Source of the DNA: Sinohyriopsis cumingii
Lineage: Eukaryota; Mollusca; Bivalvia; Unionida; Unionidae
Length of the DNA: 64,000 bases
Assembly: GCA_028554795.2 (NCBI GenBank)
Contig: CM068830.1
Coordinates: forward strand, 109,195,214 to 109,259,213
Reading direction: 5' to 3'
Shown: piece by piece, positions 12,316-27,111 of the stretch
Layout: each line of letters begins with the position of its first letter
How positions within the stretch are numbered: the first letter of the stretch is position 1
Position numbers and translations under genes: made by a program
The notes under the pieces: generated by a model
The model's database searches: none
The model's input: only the letters and a program-made list of their open reading frames with translations
Told to the model about the DNA's origin: nothing

Positions 12316-12546
12316 GTTTATTTCGGTCTCAAGGAAGAAGAACATATATTTGTTTTTGTTTGCTTACAATAAACATTATAAAGTTAACCTGTTCATTTAA
12401 AGCAATATGTTTAAAGTTGAAAGATTTGGCGAATCTGCATTATTTATTTAAATCTTCTTCCTCCAGACATGTCTCAAAACTGACTTTTTCAAACTATATT
12501 TTAAACAAAAACACTGAGTCATTTATATCAACTATTGCCTTTTCAG

Positions 12547-12583
12547 AGCCCACACCATGGAGCATAGATGAAACCGCTAATAG
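12547..12583 (+). CDS. Receptor microexon D (37 nt, phase 1 to 2)
   Basis: CCTTTTCAG precedes and GTCAGT follows. It encodes PTPWSIDETAN with the same phase pattern as the other microexons, so it is probably the fourth of the series and should be followed by another phase-2 exon. Confidence 0.5.
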
Positions 12584-12599
12584 GTCAGTACAATAAAAC

Positions 12600-13154
12600 T
12601 AAACAAATGTTCAAACACTGATAATAATAATAATAATAATAATCAGTCCATTTTTTCATTCTTCTTACCTTTCCTTTCTTTGTTTGAATTATGATGCATG
12701 CCATACATTAATACAAAACTATTGCTCTGTATTGTGTATTTGTAAAAATAACGCAATGAGACAGTAAAAATAATCTAATTTCTTTCCATATTTCTTTCAC
12801 ATCACCTGATACGTATATGCTTGATAAGGTTCAATCATAAAATGACCATGACCTTGAAGAAAACGCTGAAGGTTAACAATTGCAATGTGTGCATTAGCTT
12901 GACTTGTTTTCATGTGTCAAAGACAAGAAAATTTGAATCATTCCAAAAATTAATGAGGTGCAACTCTAAACGGTTTCCCTATGTTTCGAGCTTAACAAAC
13001 TCTTCATCAGGGACAGACACAATTTACATCTACTAAAGAAAAAATCCAACATAAATCCTTGACTACAGCATGTTTTAATGACGGGAAATATACAAAGGAT
13101 AATACGAGAAAGAACGAAAGAAGGATAATTAGACAAATGGTCTGAAAACAGACA

Positions 13155-13208
<54 letters not shown>

Positions 13209-13224
13209 GGAGTGGTCTAGTGAA

Positions 13225-13270
<46 letters not shown>

Positions 13271-13394
13271 TCAAAAGTGCCATTGTAAAGCTTCTGCTGA
13301 AGAAAACAACATTAGACAATAACGATTTAAAAGAACTACCGCCCATGGGCTATGAATAAATGACTTCATGATAAGTCTCCTCAACCCCACCACG

Positions 13395-13444
<50 letters not shown>

Positions 13445-14280
13445 GCAGTGATTGTGTTTGAAAATCTATTTCGCACAATTTACAAAAAAAAATTGTTTAC
13501 GTTAAATTAGTGCACATTGTCGGATCTCGACATTCCACTCAGTAAAATGTAGTAAAGATAGTACTGCAAACCATATTATGTGGAATATTGTTATAATAGT
13601 AAAAAGTCATTGTTTATATGACAAATATTCAACAATACCGGCAACACTTTATTGGGTATATTGGTGAGGTTATGTTTAACGCTGGTCTCGATCATAATAG
13701 ATCGCAAGAAGTAGAAGCATAGATTTGGATAAACGTATGTCTGTCGCTTCGTTTAGAATGTTAATGGCTTTAAGAGTGATATGCATTGCATAGACAGGTA
13801 AAATAAAAATATGTTTCAGAAGCTGAATCGAAAACCCCATGAACTCTGTTAATTCTTTTCGGGACGCCAATATCTAAATATTTATTCAATATATAATCTT
13901 TGAAATCCATAGACCGTGATTTCTAATTGAAAAAGAAAAGTTGAGATTACATTCCTCAATGTTTTCGCACTTTATTGTGACATATATTACAAACGAGATA
14001 TTAAAGCGAATCAGTGTTTGTTTATGCATATTTGACTCGTGTCTCTAACTCTAGTACCTTTTGCGGTAATTGTTTGAATGCTAAAACAAATAAGTTTTGA
14101 TGGAAAAGATATGGAAGATTGGGAGAAAAATAGCACACATATCGTTACTCATGTATTGTAAATTATATGAAGATTGGTGCACAGATCAATAGTGTCGTCA
14201 CAATATTATCCCATGTGTGGCCTCCTATAGCCGGCGTAGTAACAAATTCCTGTCATTCAATTTTAAAATAGAATATTTTT
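12600..14280. other. Repeat-rich intron with (CA)n, (TA)n and (CT)n tracts
   Basis: It contains (AAT)n at about 12,622, (CA)n at 13,160-13,207, (TA)n at about 13,228-13,265 and (CT)n at about 13,401-13,440. The stretch near 12,950-13,020 (TTTCGAGCTTAACAAACTC) has the look of a dispersed mollusc repeat, but I cannot show that from one copy. No coding exon is supported. Confidence 0.6.
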
Positions 14281-14287
14281 TTTGCAG

Positions 14288-14291
14288 ATGA
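14288..14291 (+). other. Candidate terminal exon start: stop codon and 3' UTR
   Basis: A strong acceptor (TATTTTTTTTGCAG, ending 14,287) is followed, in phase 2, by one codon and then TGA at 14,289-14,291. This would end the receptor directly after microexon D, with the rest of the exon as 3' UTR. The 3' limit is not identifiable; AATAAA-like signals occur downstream, for example near 15,080. Confidence 0.35.
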
Positions 14292-14299
14292 GTGCCTAT

Positions 14300-17280
14300 T
14301 AATCTGCACCGTTTATGTTAACATGGTTTGCTCCCTCTGATCGGATGCATCAAGAGTTTTGGCAGTCACCACTGGAGATCTAGATTCCAATTACGTTCAT
14401 TGCGTACTACGTGAAACAAATTATCCATTTATTTAAACACTTTCTATTGCTCTGTTTATTGATAGTTCGCATCGTAAGTGTTAAGTGCTGAGAAACCCAC
14501 TAATACAGTTGTTGCTTATCCTTATATATGATCTCCATTTAAAGTAGAGAACTGTATTGTCTTTTGTAACATTTTGGTGTACATATGGACCAATTTCAAA
14601 CCATCACACTTCCTAAACATAACAATACGCATTCACAGGCCATTTAACTGCATGCATGTCTGATTGTCTTGATGCTATAGGTGATAATAGAGTTTATGAA
14701 TGTAGTCATGGTTAATGATATTGCTTAAGTAAGAAAAATGATCGTGTTTGTGTAGAAGTACATCAACCAACGTTTTCTTTCAGTCAACATCTATAATGTG
14801 GGTTGTTCTGTGTTTTATTTCAAATGATATTTCGACGATCAAACTATAAACTTTCATTGTATATACATATATTTATAGACACATTGATATATACACATAC
14901 ACACGTTCCTAGATAAATAATGGATAATTACAAATACTGCCCAAATTAATGTTGCACTTGAAACAAGTAATCATTCTCTATATTGTGATATCGACGGGCA
15001 ATGCTTATTACATTTACCATTAATGGGTTTCGAACATTTGCTGGTAACATTTTTTATATTTACAGCTAATGTGGCATAATAAATTTTCTGTTGATGTTAT
15101 TACATTTACTGGAGTTCATTACATGGATGGTTTTATCACCTAATAATTAACAGCCTTATCACATTTTATTCCACGTGGAGAGGGTGACGCGGTCACTCAA
15201 AGACCGGAATAGCTCCTCGTCAGAAAATGATGGAAAGATATTTCCGTAACAGGATTGTAGGCTCAAACCAAGACATTTTGTAAGATTCAAAATGTAATTT
15301 GCTTCCCTAAAATATAAACTGAAAAATTAAAAATAACTTAAGTTTTGTAAATGAAATACAATAGCAAAAACCCAACAAAAGGAAGCAGTGATGGGAAACA
15401 TCTACGCTGGGACTCATTGTAGCTGACCAGATTTAAACAACGTGTTTGACGGATAAAAAGAGAAGCACGAACTTTGTCCTATTTGATCGCTTGTTACTTG
15501 TTGTAGCTTATTCTTAAAAATGGACATTAATTCTAAATGGCATTTATTTCATGTAATGTGTATACGTTTTATATGTGTTTTTTGAAGGCACAAACTTTAA
15601 TTTTTAAAAGTAGTTTTCCAGAACCAAGAAATAGATAACTTGCAAATAGGATTGTTCCATGTCGAAATTTGTATATATTTAAATAAATATTTTTTTCTCA
15701 TACAATAGACTTTTATTTTTGGAGTCTCTATTCTGTCTGTGAGTTTTTCTTTGGAACATCTCTGTCTTTTTTACTGTGTGTTTCCATCGTCTTTGTTTGG
15801 ATGTGTATTTGCTTGTTTCTGTTTGTCTTTGTGTGTCCCTATAAACCCTTTGGCCCCATAAATACATTTATCCCTATAAATAGTTCTCACAATAAATAAA
15901 TAACCTAACGTCACGTATGTTCAATTCTAATTGACATCTAGGTGATATTCCCATGTAAAATTCCTTTTGATCCTATAGTGCAAACCACCTATTTTAAAAT
16001 GCAAGTCCTATAGACCCCCAATCGCCCTCATAACTACTTGTATATGCGCAGTCACGATGATCTGTTGATGCATGTATTGTGAATAGGAAATTTGTGGTAT
16101 TGAAATTGATTTTTGTATTTTAAACACTTGATGCATTTTTGTGTTATATTAGGTATGAAAAGCTGATAAGAACTTGTCTTTTAAATTATTTTACCTTGTG
16201 CCAACTCCACCTAAAAATTGGTTTTGACTGAGTTGAAATTTTCGGTAATGTAATATTTGACTACCTTAGGTGAAAAGGACTAGACGTTCCTAACTTAAGT
16301 ATCTACATAATTCAATCAGTGGTTAAAATTATAATTCGGCAAAAACTTGATAAAACCTATTCAATGTATCTTATAGTCAGACTTTATCCCATGTAAAACA
16401 TGGTATCTGAAGGTCCCTTCATTTTCTTTAACTTTAGCTCATATAACTATGCTGGTAGTGTTAGAATTGTTTAATCGCTGTATTAAATAGGTATCTGCCA
16501 TATCAATTAGCATAAAAATACTCAAAACGAAAACTTACTATTGATATGAAATATATTCAGCTGTGATAATATTTCATCGCCGGACTCGAGGGTAGTGCTG
16601 ACTCAATCTCAACATTGCAGACATGAGTTTCAAATTCAACATTGCAGACGTGAGTTTCAGATTCAAGACTTTGACACATATTGTATGTATTTGACTTTTG
16701 CCGTTCTCCCCCCCCCCCCCCGCCCCCAAAAATGTCTGTATTAACAAATTAGATTGATTTCAATAGGTCTTTAGTTTAACCAAAAACGTATTCCGTATTT
16801 TCAATCACTTAAACAACATATACACTTTGCGCCTTTAAATGTAAGTGCATATAAGGGGATGCGAGAGAGAGAGAGAGAGAGAGAGACTGGTAGTCATGAA
16901 TTCAAAACCCACTGACCATATATCATTTTTATTTCATTCTTGTTCTTATTAAAAAAGGAGCTCGATTATCCCTAACCAAACAACATGAAGACCACAGTTT
17001 TTGTTCCCTCATTATCCCGTATTTCAAACTGGTCATAAAATCGTATTAATGTTGTACAAATGGTGATATCAGTGAATGATTAAGTCTTGCTTATGCAAGT
17101 ATTTTCTTTCGTCTAATTAATAGAGAAGTTGCATCATATACACATCAGCTTTGCAAGTATGAATCAGTCGATCAGCCATAGGAAATTATCTTGTAGAATA
17201 TATTAATTTGTTCATTTTGAGCTTCATTAATTTTACACATGTGCGGAAGCTGGATGTAGAATGTATGTTTATTGTCTTTG

Positions 17281-17347
<67 letters not shown>

Positions 17348-20300
17348 TAGATACATACAAGAAAGCTAGTATTATTGTTTCCTACATACAATACACACAA
17401 CTGTGCTGAAATACAATTGTTTTGTAAATAATGCAATTATTACTTTAGAATAATGCAGTGTGAGTAACTGGAAACTTTCTTTGAAAACGAGATGTAAACC
17501 AGTTTGATATTGTTAACACTGAACTTTGGTTCCTTAGATAGTTCAAAGACAAACAAATACAAAATGCTAATACATCTAATCAATCTTAATGTATGGTTTC
17601 ATAAAACAAAACCAAGGACTTGTAAGAGTTGTCTGTCAGACAAATTTGTTCATAGAGAACAACCTTGTGACATGCCCATTCATATTTCTATTGTAAAGAG
17701 TCTTTTGATACAAATAATTCATTTTTTAATAGCAAATGAAATTGCTGTACATTGTTATATAATCTATCATGTAAGACTGGAACTAATAATTATTCAGAGC
17801 ATATATTTAGTTCAACTATACCTATGTAAAGACGTTATGCTACTTGTATCCGGACCAAACCGTCGAAGACCTTGCTAATTGTAAACATTTTTCACATGAC
17901 TTATTTCACCTTCGTGTCCTCGTGGTTAACAAAGAAAGATCGTCATCGACATAATTTGACAAAACCAATTATGACAGCATGGTCGGATGGCAAGCATTGT
18001 CTAGACTTTCTGAATTATACATTGATCTTAACGGAAATTACTGCAACCCTAGTTATCAGACACGGTGATATTTTATTGTCAAATTTAACTGTTCACGTCA
18101 TGACGTAACTACATATCAATCTACACAACTGTCCTGATAGGGCTGTTTAAATATAAGTAACAGTGAGCAAATTTATATAAAACTAAGCACAATTCTGCGT
18201 CCTCTTTTATATCTTGGTCACAATTACTTACAATGTAAAATTCACTATACAAGTGGGTCATTAGGTCAAAAGCTGACAACAATGATTAATTGTTTCATTT
18301 TCTCCTAAGGACACAGAGAATGTCGTTTTCATTTATGGGTCTCTAATATTTAGGGTTGAAAGTGGGTCACTATTGTGAAATTAGGTTAACGTCTCGTATT
18401 CTGAGTTGACGGCATCAAATATCATCAGGTTTGCTTAAAAATCGTAGTAAGTGTTCTGAGAAAACTTTTATGTAACTGCATCGTAGCAATAATTTAAGCC
18501 TATGAAATTATTTTAATTACCATGTATACATACACACGGATTAACTGACAACACAAACACATAGATTGTACCATACTGTCATTTCCAAAATTCCGCTATT
18601 AACATATATTTTTTTTTATTAGAAGCAAACTACCGACGAAAATCGTGCCTGGAACTTTGAAAATATATATTCTGCGCTAAATGCATATTCAATAACATGA
18701 ATGTTAATTAATAATGATATCAAAACCAACACTGCTTTGGGCCCTAAAAAAAAAATCTTTTAAACAAGTATGTCATCGATACCAGGTAAACCATCGAGCA
18801 ACACTACTCTTCTATGGATACAATGATGGAGGCCTAGTAAACACAGTAAACTTCAAGTATAACGAAGTGTAGTGGGCCCCAGTAATCATGCCGTCATAAC
18901 CCGAAATTTGTAAACTGAATTTCGTCCATTATACAAAATATTTATCATACTTTTATTCTATTATACTTTCATGGACACCAACCGGCTGACCTCTATATGT
19001 TCTGAAGTGCTTTACATGTATTATTATGTTTCAATATTCATTAAACAAAAAACTAACGCAACAAATCCATAACTGACATTTATTTTTTAAATCAACACAA
19101 TAATTGCGATATAAAGGTTAAGCTCAAAAAACCTAATATCAAAACGCTTGTAAAACAAAAGCTGACAAGATAATCACAATTATACAAGCTACTTTGTAAC
19201 CGCGTTTTACTACAAACGTAGACTGAGCATCACAACGAGTTTGAACTATTTCGTTCATACAGAATCTGGAAAATGCCATTACACATACGAATATTGTCGC
19301 AACGTATTACATTAGTACTGTATATGAATGTTAAAGGGGAGATAATGCCTCAAGGACCAACCTTTCGTTTGATAAAGACGTTTGATATATATTTATACAA
19401 GATATTGACCGAAATACAAAACATTTTTGTTTAAAATCGGTTGAATTTTATTGTTATTATTATTTCCTTTGTGTTGATACGCGTCATGATTGCCCTGTGC
19501 TTTAATCATGGTATCACGGGACGGAAGTGTGTGTATTTGCATCGGTTTTCTATACAATATTTAACAAAACAGAACATAGCATAGTTCAAACCACGTATAT
19601 ACGAACGAGTTAACGAGGTCCAAAGTTTGCAAAATGCGTATTTAGTATTTTTTTTCCTTTTGAAGTCAAATTAAATTTTAATAATTTATGAAAATTGATA
19701 AATTTGTTTTTAAATTCTTACCTGTTCAAATACTTTGTTTGCCTATATTATTAAATTATTTAATATATGACGTGTCCTCTTGTATTAATGTATTAAGTGG
19801 TTTGTTTTTCCTGCAAAGCATGCCGAATGAGTGTATTTGCATATCCGATATTTAAATCGTGTTGCTGAAAGATCAGCTCCATATGCAGATATCAATTAAA
19901 TAAGAGAATACATTTAAACAAACAAAAATGAATTGCAGTAATGTGAAAGAGTAGTTAACCAACATAGCAACGCTTTTTCCAAGCGGGTTAAGAAATTAGA
20001 ATTCCATACAGAGGCATTTATTTTAATGATATTTATTGTCAGTGGCAGATAGACTTTTCGACTTGCAAACATGCGAGAAAGGGAACAACGCAAACATACG
20101 AGAAGGGAAACAGCGCATCTAATTACAATTTGGCTGCGATAGGCATTTTTTTTTAAACAAATGTTCATTGGCTGAAAAAAAGGGAATTTAAAGAGAGGAT
20201 ATGATACCAGTAAATTTTTAAGCGTGTATTTAAGGAGTGAAGATCGACAAAGACATGCTATGATGACACGAAATAATTTTCCGCCAAGAAAGTTAAGAAC

Positions 20301-20426
20301 CTAATGGAAGACGAGAGCAAAAAATATTGATTTGTTACGTACACTGATAATTGAGAGTACTGAAACGATAACGAAGCTTTGAAACTAGAATGTGGAAGTA
20401 TTTCACTCCAAATGAAAATAGGAAAT

Positions 20427-20430
<4 letters not shown>
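14300..20430. other. AT-rich non-coding DNA, no gene seen
   Basis: Contents are a poly-C tract at about 16,707, (GA)n at about 16,863-16,886, (TA)n at 17,284-17,343 and scattered A/T runs. A 124-residue open frame at 17,504-17,878 has no domain, no splice context and AT-driven composition, so I do not call it. This is probably receptor 3' flank or intergenic DNA. Confidence 0.5.

Positions 20431-20500
<70 letters not shown>
20431..20500. repeat. (TA)n microsatellite
   Basis: About 35 TA units, uninterrupted. Confidence 0.95.
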
Positions 20501-20504
<4 letters not shown>

Positions 20505-20903
20505 CCAAATACAGGTCAAAAAGGCAACTTAAAAAATAGCAATAGATCATCAGTTTAGAATAATATATTTAGTTATCTAACATTGATATGTTTTAACGCA
20601 TAATGAATTATATAGGCGAACCAGATAGGATTGCAAAATGTAAATCCACATTTGGAAAGGAGTACCAGTCTTATTTTACAGAGATGAACATTAAAGTCAC
20701 ATAGGTGGTATTTGATGACCTTATAGTCTTTTAATGATATGATAACTTTATCAACAGTCGCGATCCAACAAATATTCTGTGTCGTGGGAATAACTAGAAA
20801 GTGGAACATTTTAATGATACACCATGAAATGAAAATCGAACCAATCATCACAAAATGAGTTGAAAATATTATTTTAGAATAATGTCATGCTTTAAATTTT
20901 TGT

Positions 20904-21144
20904 AGCAGCAGGGAAGGTGAACAGACTAATGTTGGAGCAAGTATTCATTGCAAATAAAGCTTCCTACGAGAAAGAAAAGTACAAGGTCAATGACGTCAAA
21001 CCGAAGCCTCTAACCGACCGAGATTTTCTCTAATTCGGTTACCTCATTTTGTTACTTTATCTTTCTCGTTCGTGTTTTCAAATTTACATGTGTGTTCGTT
21101 TATCCAACCTAACACTCATTTTTGGTTGCACCTTCCCTGCTGCT
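20904..21144. mobile_element. 241-bp mini-element with perfect 16-bp terminal inverted repeats
   Basis: AGCAGCAGGGAAGGTG at 20,904-20,919 is matched as an exact inverted copy at 21,129-21,144. The left end continues GAACAGAC and AATAAAGCTTCCTACGAGAA, which matches the left end of the second virus at 51,781 and its tandem copy at 51,984. It is therefore a non-autonomous or internally deleted relative of that virus, or two virus ends brought together. It encodes nothing. I see no clear target duplication. Confidence 0.7.
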
Positions 21145-21199
21145 GTTTCATAACCAAAACGTTTATCAACACCTACACGATATCGCGACCAAGGATCAT

Positions 21200-21765
21200 G
21201 TAAATGTATCGTGATAAATCCGTGTGGGGTAGTTTGGTACATTTTAAAAGAGGTTTTTGAATTTAATCACATCCATATTCCCTAAACACCAAGTCTGATG
21301 AATATTTCGCAGAGTATGTGTATCGACTCCATTAAATACGACTAAAATATTACAGTTATCTCTGATCACTTAAGGTATTTGTGTATATCGCTGAGTAACA
21401 TAAATCATGTCTGTGTTTTTGTGTCTGCCTCGAGAAAATATCAGAGCTGGATTTGTTTGTTTGTCCAGCATCACATCATCATATGCCACGAGATTATTAA
21501 TAAATCCATCAAGGTCATCAAGAGATGAGGCTTCATCAATATCGGTGATAAAATTAATACTATCATTGCTGTCATCGTCCCACAATTTTGCGTTTTCATT
21601 AAAATCTTTAAGAACACCGTAGCCTCTCTGATCATCAACTGACGGAGGCACAAAATACAAATTATCCCACTTTAACCATCTCATTATTAGGTTAAGTAAC
21701 AATTACGTCTTACCTAATCCACATGGACCTTTGATAATTGCTCCGCCATTTTTCCAAAACACGAT
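21200..21765 (-). pseudogene. Packaging ATPase of the second viral lineage, degenerate copy
   Basis: A 110-residue frame (21,370-21,702) is about two-thirds identical by eye to the ATPase at 52,228-52,879: LLLNLIMRWLKWD, APSVDDQR-type, FDDVMLDKQTNP-type and SRGRHKNTD, VTQRYTQIP. Walker A (GPCGLGKT) lies just upstream and is followed at once by an in-frame TAA. Downstream, the frame continues without a break through VDTHTLRNIHQT to DVIKFKNLF, so this copy lacks the frameshift seen in the other. It probably represents an older integration whose left end is next to the mini-element. Confidence 0.85.
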
Positions 21766-22795
<1,030 letters not shown>

Positions 22796-22799
22796 CCTG

Positions 22800-23875
22800 G
22801 CATGTTTTATTCTCAGTGTTAGGAGAAAAGATGGATCTGAGTTTGAACCGAACATCTAAAGAAGCATCATCAGTTCCATTGATAGCCACCAAAACGACAA
22901 GAAATATGCATATACAATCATGAAAGGTAGAGACACAAATTTTGGATTAACAAGGGATGCTCTTCGGGCTAAGCAAAAAGATTTAAAATCTAAAGGAAAA
23001 GGAAATAAACCCAATCGGAGTCAACCGATCACACACAAATAAATAAATGCCTTGTATAGCTAAAACGTAATGGGGATGGAAATCCCTGAAGTCATTGTTA
23101 ACACCTTGTAGTTTAACAACTCTGAGCATTCTGGTTTGGGGCGAGTGACTGAATATTACAATCCGAAATGGCGGGATGTTACACTAAATAAAGATATGAA
23201 TGGCCTCGAGTATCTTGAGCTCAATGAAAGGGAGACAAAAACAAGAACAGGAGACGATGTCAAAGACATTAGGGACATGAATCCCAAGATGTATGAAAGC
23301 ACAAGCAACAAACAGAAAGATCCACTTGTTATCTACAAACGGTATGCTGAGCTAAGACCAGCAGACTTTTGTCAACGTGAAGATCCTTAATATATTGGCT
23401 CCAACACTATGCTAATCTCGGCGACAAACCCAAAATGGTTTAGGAAACGAGTCGTTGGATAAAACTAAATTGGTCGCATCATGAAAAATAATTGAAAAAA
23501 AGGCAAATCTTTCAGAAAGAAAGAAATTAACAAACACTAGTAGCCGAAAGTACCTAATTAAGAAGTTAAAGGGACTTAAACATTCCTCAGCTGATATCAT
23601 GCACATTTCAGGCCACAAACATATACAGTCTATAAACAGCTACTCAAACATTTGTGACAAGCAACAACATACGTACTCCAATTACCTGAGCAACACAGGA
23701 AACCGAAGTAACGATTATGTTAACCCCCATCTCCACAACAAGAAATATCCAACTGCAAAGCAACATACTGTAGTAGGTCAAGTTCCCAGGAGTGTAATAT
23801 TCAAAAGAATCAAGTTATCAGCAACCCATTCTATGGATCAAACATCACCGTACAAAATATGTTTGTTATGAACCT
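22800..23875 (+). pseudogene. Crypton-type tyrosine recombinase (DUF3504, ZMYM/QRICH-like), broken
   Basis: The frame from about 22,920 begins TNFGLTREALRAKQKDL and SKGKGNKPNRSQPIT, matching the start of the DUF3504 domain found in ZMYM2/QRICH1-type proteins and CryptonA elements. After several stops it resumes at 23,136 with YLELNERETKTRTG and RYAELRPADFCQ. The C-terminal part at about 23,590-23,690 has ISGHKHIQSINSYSN, the His and final Tyr region of the recombinase fold. At least six stops or frameshifts make it inactive. A second, shorter copy lies at 41,640-42,050. Confidence 0.8.
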
Positions 23876-24400
23876 ACCGCAAAACATGAACGAGATCAAT
23901 AACTGCGCCAACTTCTTTCAACAGGCGAATTATCAAACAAGGGCCCACACAGCGGAAACGTAGGAAAGTTATTGAAAGTTACTTTGACAGTCAGAAGAAA
24001 TAGCGATATGTGGACATAAACGATATCAATGAAATGTGGTTACGGTTAAAGTGCTTAATTACCTCTTGTTTCTTCATTATTTTTATGTTTCTTGCTGGAA
24101 TCGTACTTTTGCTTTAAATGCAAATGGCTGTCCTGTTGCTATACTGTCTATGACAACAAACACTACAAATTCAATGTTTGCATGCACATTATTAAAATAA
24201 AATTGAATGTTAACTATCAGTCTTGTGTTTTCATTTCATATACTATTGCTACAGGAAACATATAGGAATTAATATGAATGAAGTGTACTGAACTTCTTCT
24301 TTGAGCAACATGCATACGAGGGGTTGTGAAGAGTTCACTCCCCTAAAGTGCACATTTATGGCCGTCAGGTTTATCTCCCATATAAAATGAAAACTTGTAG

Positions 24401-24582
24401 GTGGTATAAATACAATATATGCATAGTAAGTACGCTGTACACATGATATACCACTCGTATAAATATTTCATTAAATACAAACTTGGGCAAGCCTCGTTTC
24501 CTTTTACTGAAATATTTATACATCTCTTGGTATATCATCGATACAGCGTACACACTATACATCTATTCTATATTTATACCAC
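24401..24582. mobile_element. Foldback (hairpin) element, ~75-bp imperfect inverted arms
   Basis: GTGGTATAAATACAATATATG at the left is mirrored by CTATATTTATACCAC at the right. Further inside, TACGCTGTACACATGATATACCA pairs with TGGTATATCATCGATACAGCG. The loop holds AAACTTGGGCAAGCCTCG. One arm recurs at about 42,060-42,125 (ATGTATACATCTCGTGGTAT), so it is a dispersed family. Confidence 0.75.
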
Positions 24583-24599
24583 ATACATTAAAAATAGCA

Positions 24600-25230
24600 T
24601 GGCCTTTGAAGTGTTGGTATAAAACAACTTGATTATACCATTATTGGTATATCTATTTGTGATCTGCGTATGAATACGCATAATGAACTTGTTTCTATAG
24701 CTATTATACTCTCTAAACATGGATATGAATATCTTGGAATATTACATTTAATAAAGGATAAATACCGAGAACATGATTTTCATGTAAAATATTTTTTATA
24801 GAAACTAACATTTTTATACACAAAAACACAACCATATTCAATCCAGGATATAATTATTACTGAGCTCCATCCTGTGTCGTCTGATGTCATCTCTGTAAAC
24901 ACTGATGTTTCCAGTCTCTTCCTCTGGCAACAATCTAACACTGCAGCTCTGTGGTAGAAAGAAAACAATGACATCAGATAAGGAGGAGCAAGATTATGAA
25001 GCGACATGAAATCTGATAACCTGTGAGTTAATTGGTTAGTTTGTTAGAGACATGGCTGATACATTTGTAAATGAACATGATGATTGTGTTAGGGAAGACA
25101 GATTTGTACACCATGAGCCTGATGATATACTGAAATTTATCGAAAGTAAGTAGAATGCAAACACTTTTAAAAAAGACTCTTTTGTGATGTAAGTCTGGTT
25201 ACAGAATTCTTGCCGTCAAATAATGAATTC
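24600..25230. other. Non-coding DNA left of the adintovirus
   Basis: No domain-bearing frame, RNA gene or further repeat ends are visible in this AT-rich stretch. Confidence 0.4.
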
Positions 25231-25231
25231 A

Positions 25232-25677
<446 letters not shown>

Positions 25678-25830
25678 TAGGGTTATACTATACTCTCCAC
25701 ATACGCTAAGAAACAATAAAGAAACCCATAATCTACTATTCACACAAACTTACGTGAACCGTTACAAACACAAACACTAACACACAAACACATACACTCG
25801 CACTATGAAAAAAAGAGTTAGTGTTTATAT

Positions 25831-26892
25831 TCACACTACTCTACCTACACACAGGGACAAGTACGATCTCAAGTAATTCTTCTTCTCAAAGTCAGCCTCA
25901 AAAGGTCGGGTACACAAGGTCTTGCCATCGCGACTGACTTCAATCTTGGACACGTTGAAGTTTCGAAAGTTGAAAGGATTTTTAGCGATAGGTCCGTTGA
26001 AGGCTTCATTCGCGACCATACCAAGGATTAAACCTTCGGATAGCTGTCCTTGGAACAGATGATCTTGGATCATGGATTGCTGTCCCTTGGGAATGGTGAA
26101 GGTTTTCACTTCCACGCGTCGGATCGGATACTTGGCGGTCGTTCTGCTCAACGTCTGACTGATGTCGTTACCTACTATGGGTAACACTTCCACACGGCGT
26201 ACGTAGAGTCTGGCTTCTTGGATTTTGGTTTTGTAATCGTCAGCATCAGCCAGTAAATGGAAAGCGGTACTGCTACGATTCAGTCTCAGGCGAACATCCA
26301 CCCCGTTCAGCAAATACTTTTCTTGCAACCACATGTCCAAATGCAAACGATCCATCAGTTCTAATCTCATTCCATCTTTGATTCTGTCTCTTCGTTCTAC
26401 AAATCCATCATTGTTGTCTTTGGTTGTATTAGTTTCGAAATTTTCAAATGTGTCAGCTTCGTCAACTTCCCATACCACACAGGCATTGAGATGAGTGTTC
26501 TTGGCGTCTATTCCGTACGTCAAGAGATTTTCCAGGTAGGCACGATAAGGGTAAGTATCCATGCTGCTACTGACTAGTTTGTTATTCAAGTACAAGTCCA
26601 CTCCGCTAAACAAGGAATGCATGAAATTGTTGACGGGAGCTACTGGCTCAGTGTCTATAGTATTTCCATCCTTATCTTGAACTTTGACTTTCAGGTACAA
26701 GTAACTGCTATTCAGATCGATGTAATCTTCGGGCTATCCTTTGATTTCCAACTCGATGGGAGTAGCATCGGTCAATGAGGAGACGGGGTGAAATTCCACC
26801 CACTGGGATTCTTGCATCGTCATCATCGTGGGGGGCATGGCAAACAGGTCCAGTTCCGTTTTGGAACAAGCGCAAGACTCTCGGTGCATCAT
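25831..26892 (-). pseudogene. MCP: Adintovirus major capsid protein (double jelly roll), stop codon and missing C-terminus
   Basis: The N-terminus has the family hallmark order: LFAMPPT, WVEFHPVSSLTDATPIELEI, then DYIDL and YLYLKVKV. Further motifs are NNFMHSLFSGVDLYLNNK and FNFRNFNVSKIEV. This is the hexon-like protein that builds the shell. An in-frame TAG lies at 26,734-26,736 (codon 53), just before the conserved DYIDL. At the other end the frame stops soon after NYLRSYLSL, whereas family members continue through the last strands of the second jelly roll. The remaining ~150 bases to the inverted repeat are non-coding, so the 3' part was probably deleted. The ATG at 26,892 was chosen because it precedes all conserved motifs. 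Confidence 0.9.
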
Positions 26893-26910
26893 TGTTTTTG
26901 TTGCTGTTTC

Positions 26911-27111
26911 TCAATAATCGAAAACGTCTAAGTCTCGAACGGTTCTTCTTTTCTTGGCCTTTCTCGCTTTAGACGTGTGAAGTCTGGTGAAAGGGTGTTT
27001 TCTTCGTCGTCTCTTTCTGCCTTGTCCTTGCTGAATGCCTGACTCGGTAGCGTGCAGGGCATTTATAGGTGTGTCTCGTCGGCCTAAAATGTCTTTGCCT
27101 GTTTGCAGCAA
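26911..27111 (-). pseudogene. Basic C-terminal fragment of a small adintovirus virion protein
   Basis: The frame reads QTGKDILGR, then GQGRKRRRRKH and a Lys/Arg-rich tail ending DLDVFDY. A glycine-linked basic cluster and a DxF-type end are typical of a small basic protein encoded next to the capsid genes in Polintons. No ATG precedes it: its 5' part appears lost where the penton frame runs into it (27,084-27,111 overlap). TATA-like CTATAAATG at about 27,061-27,069 lies inside the fragment and may serve the capsid gene. Confidence 0.5.

Noticed and set aside
17504-17878. 124-residue open frame
   Set aside because: No domain, no splice or promoter context, composition explained by AT-rich DNA.
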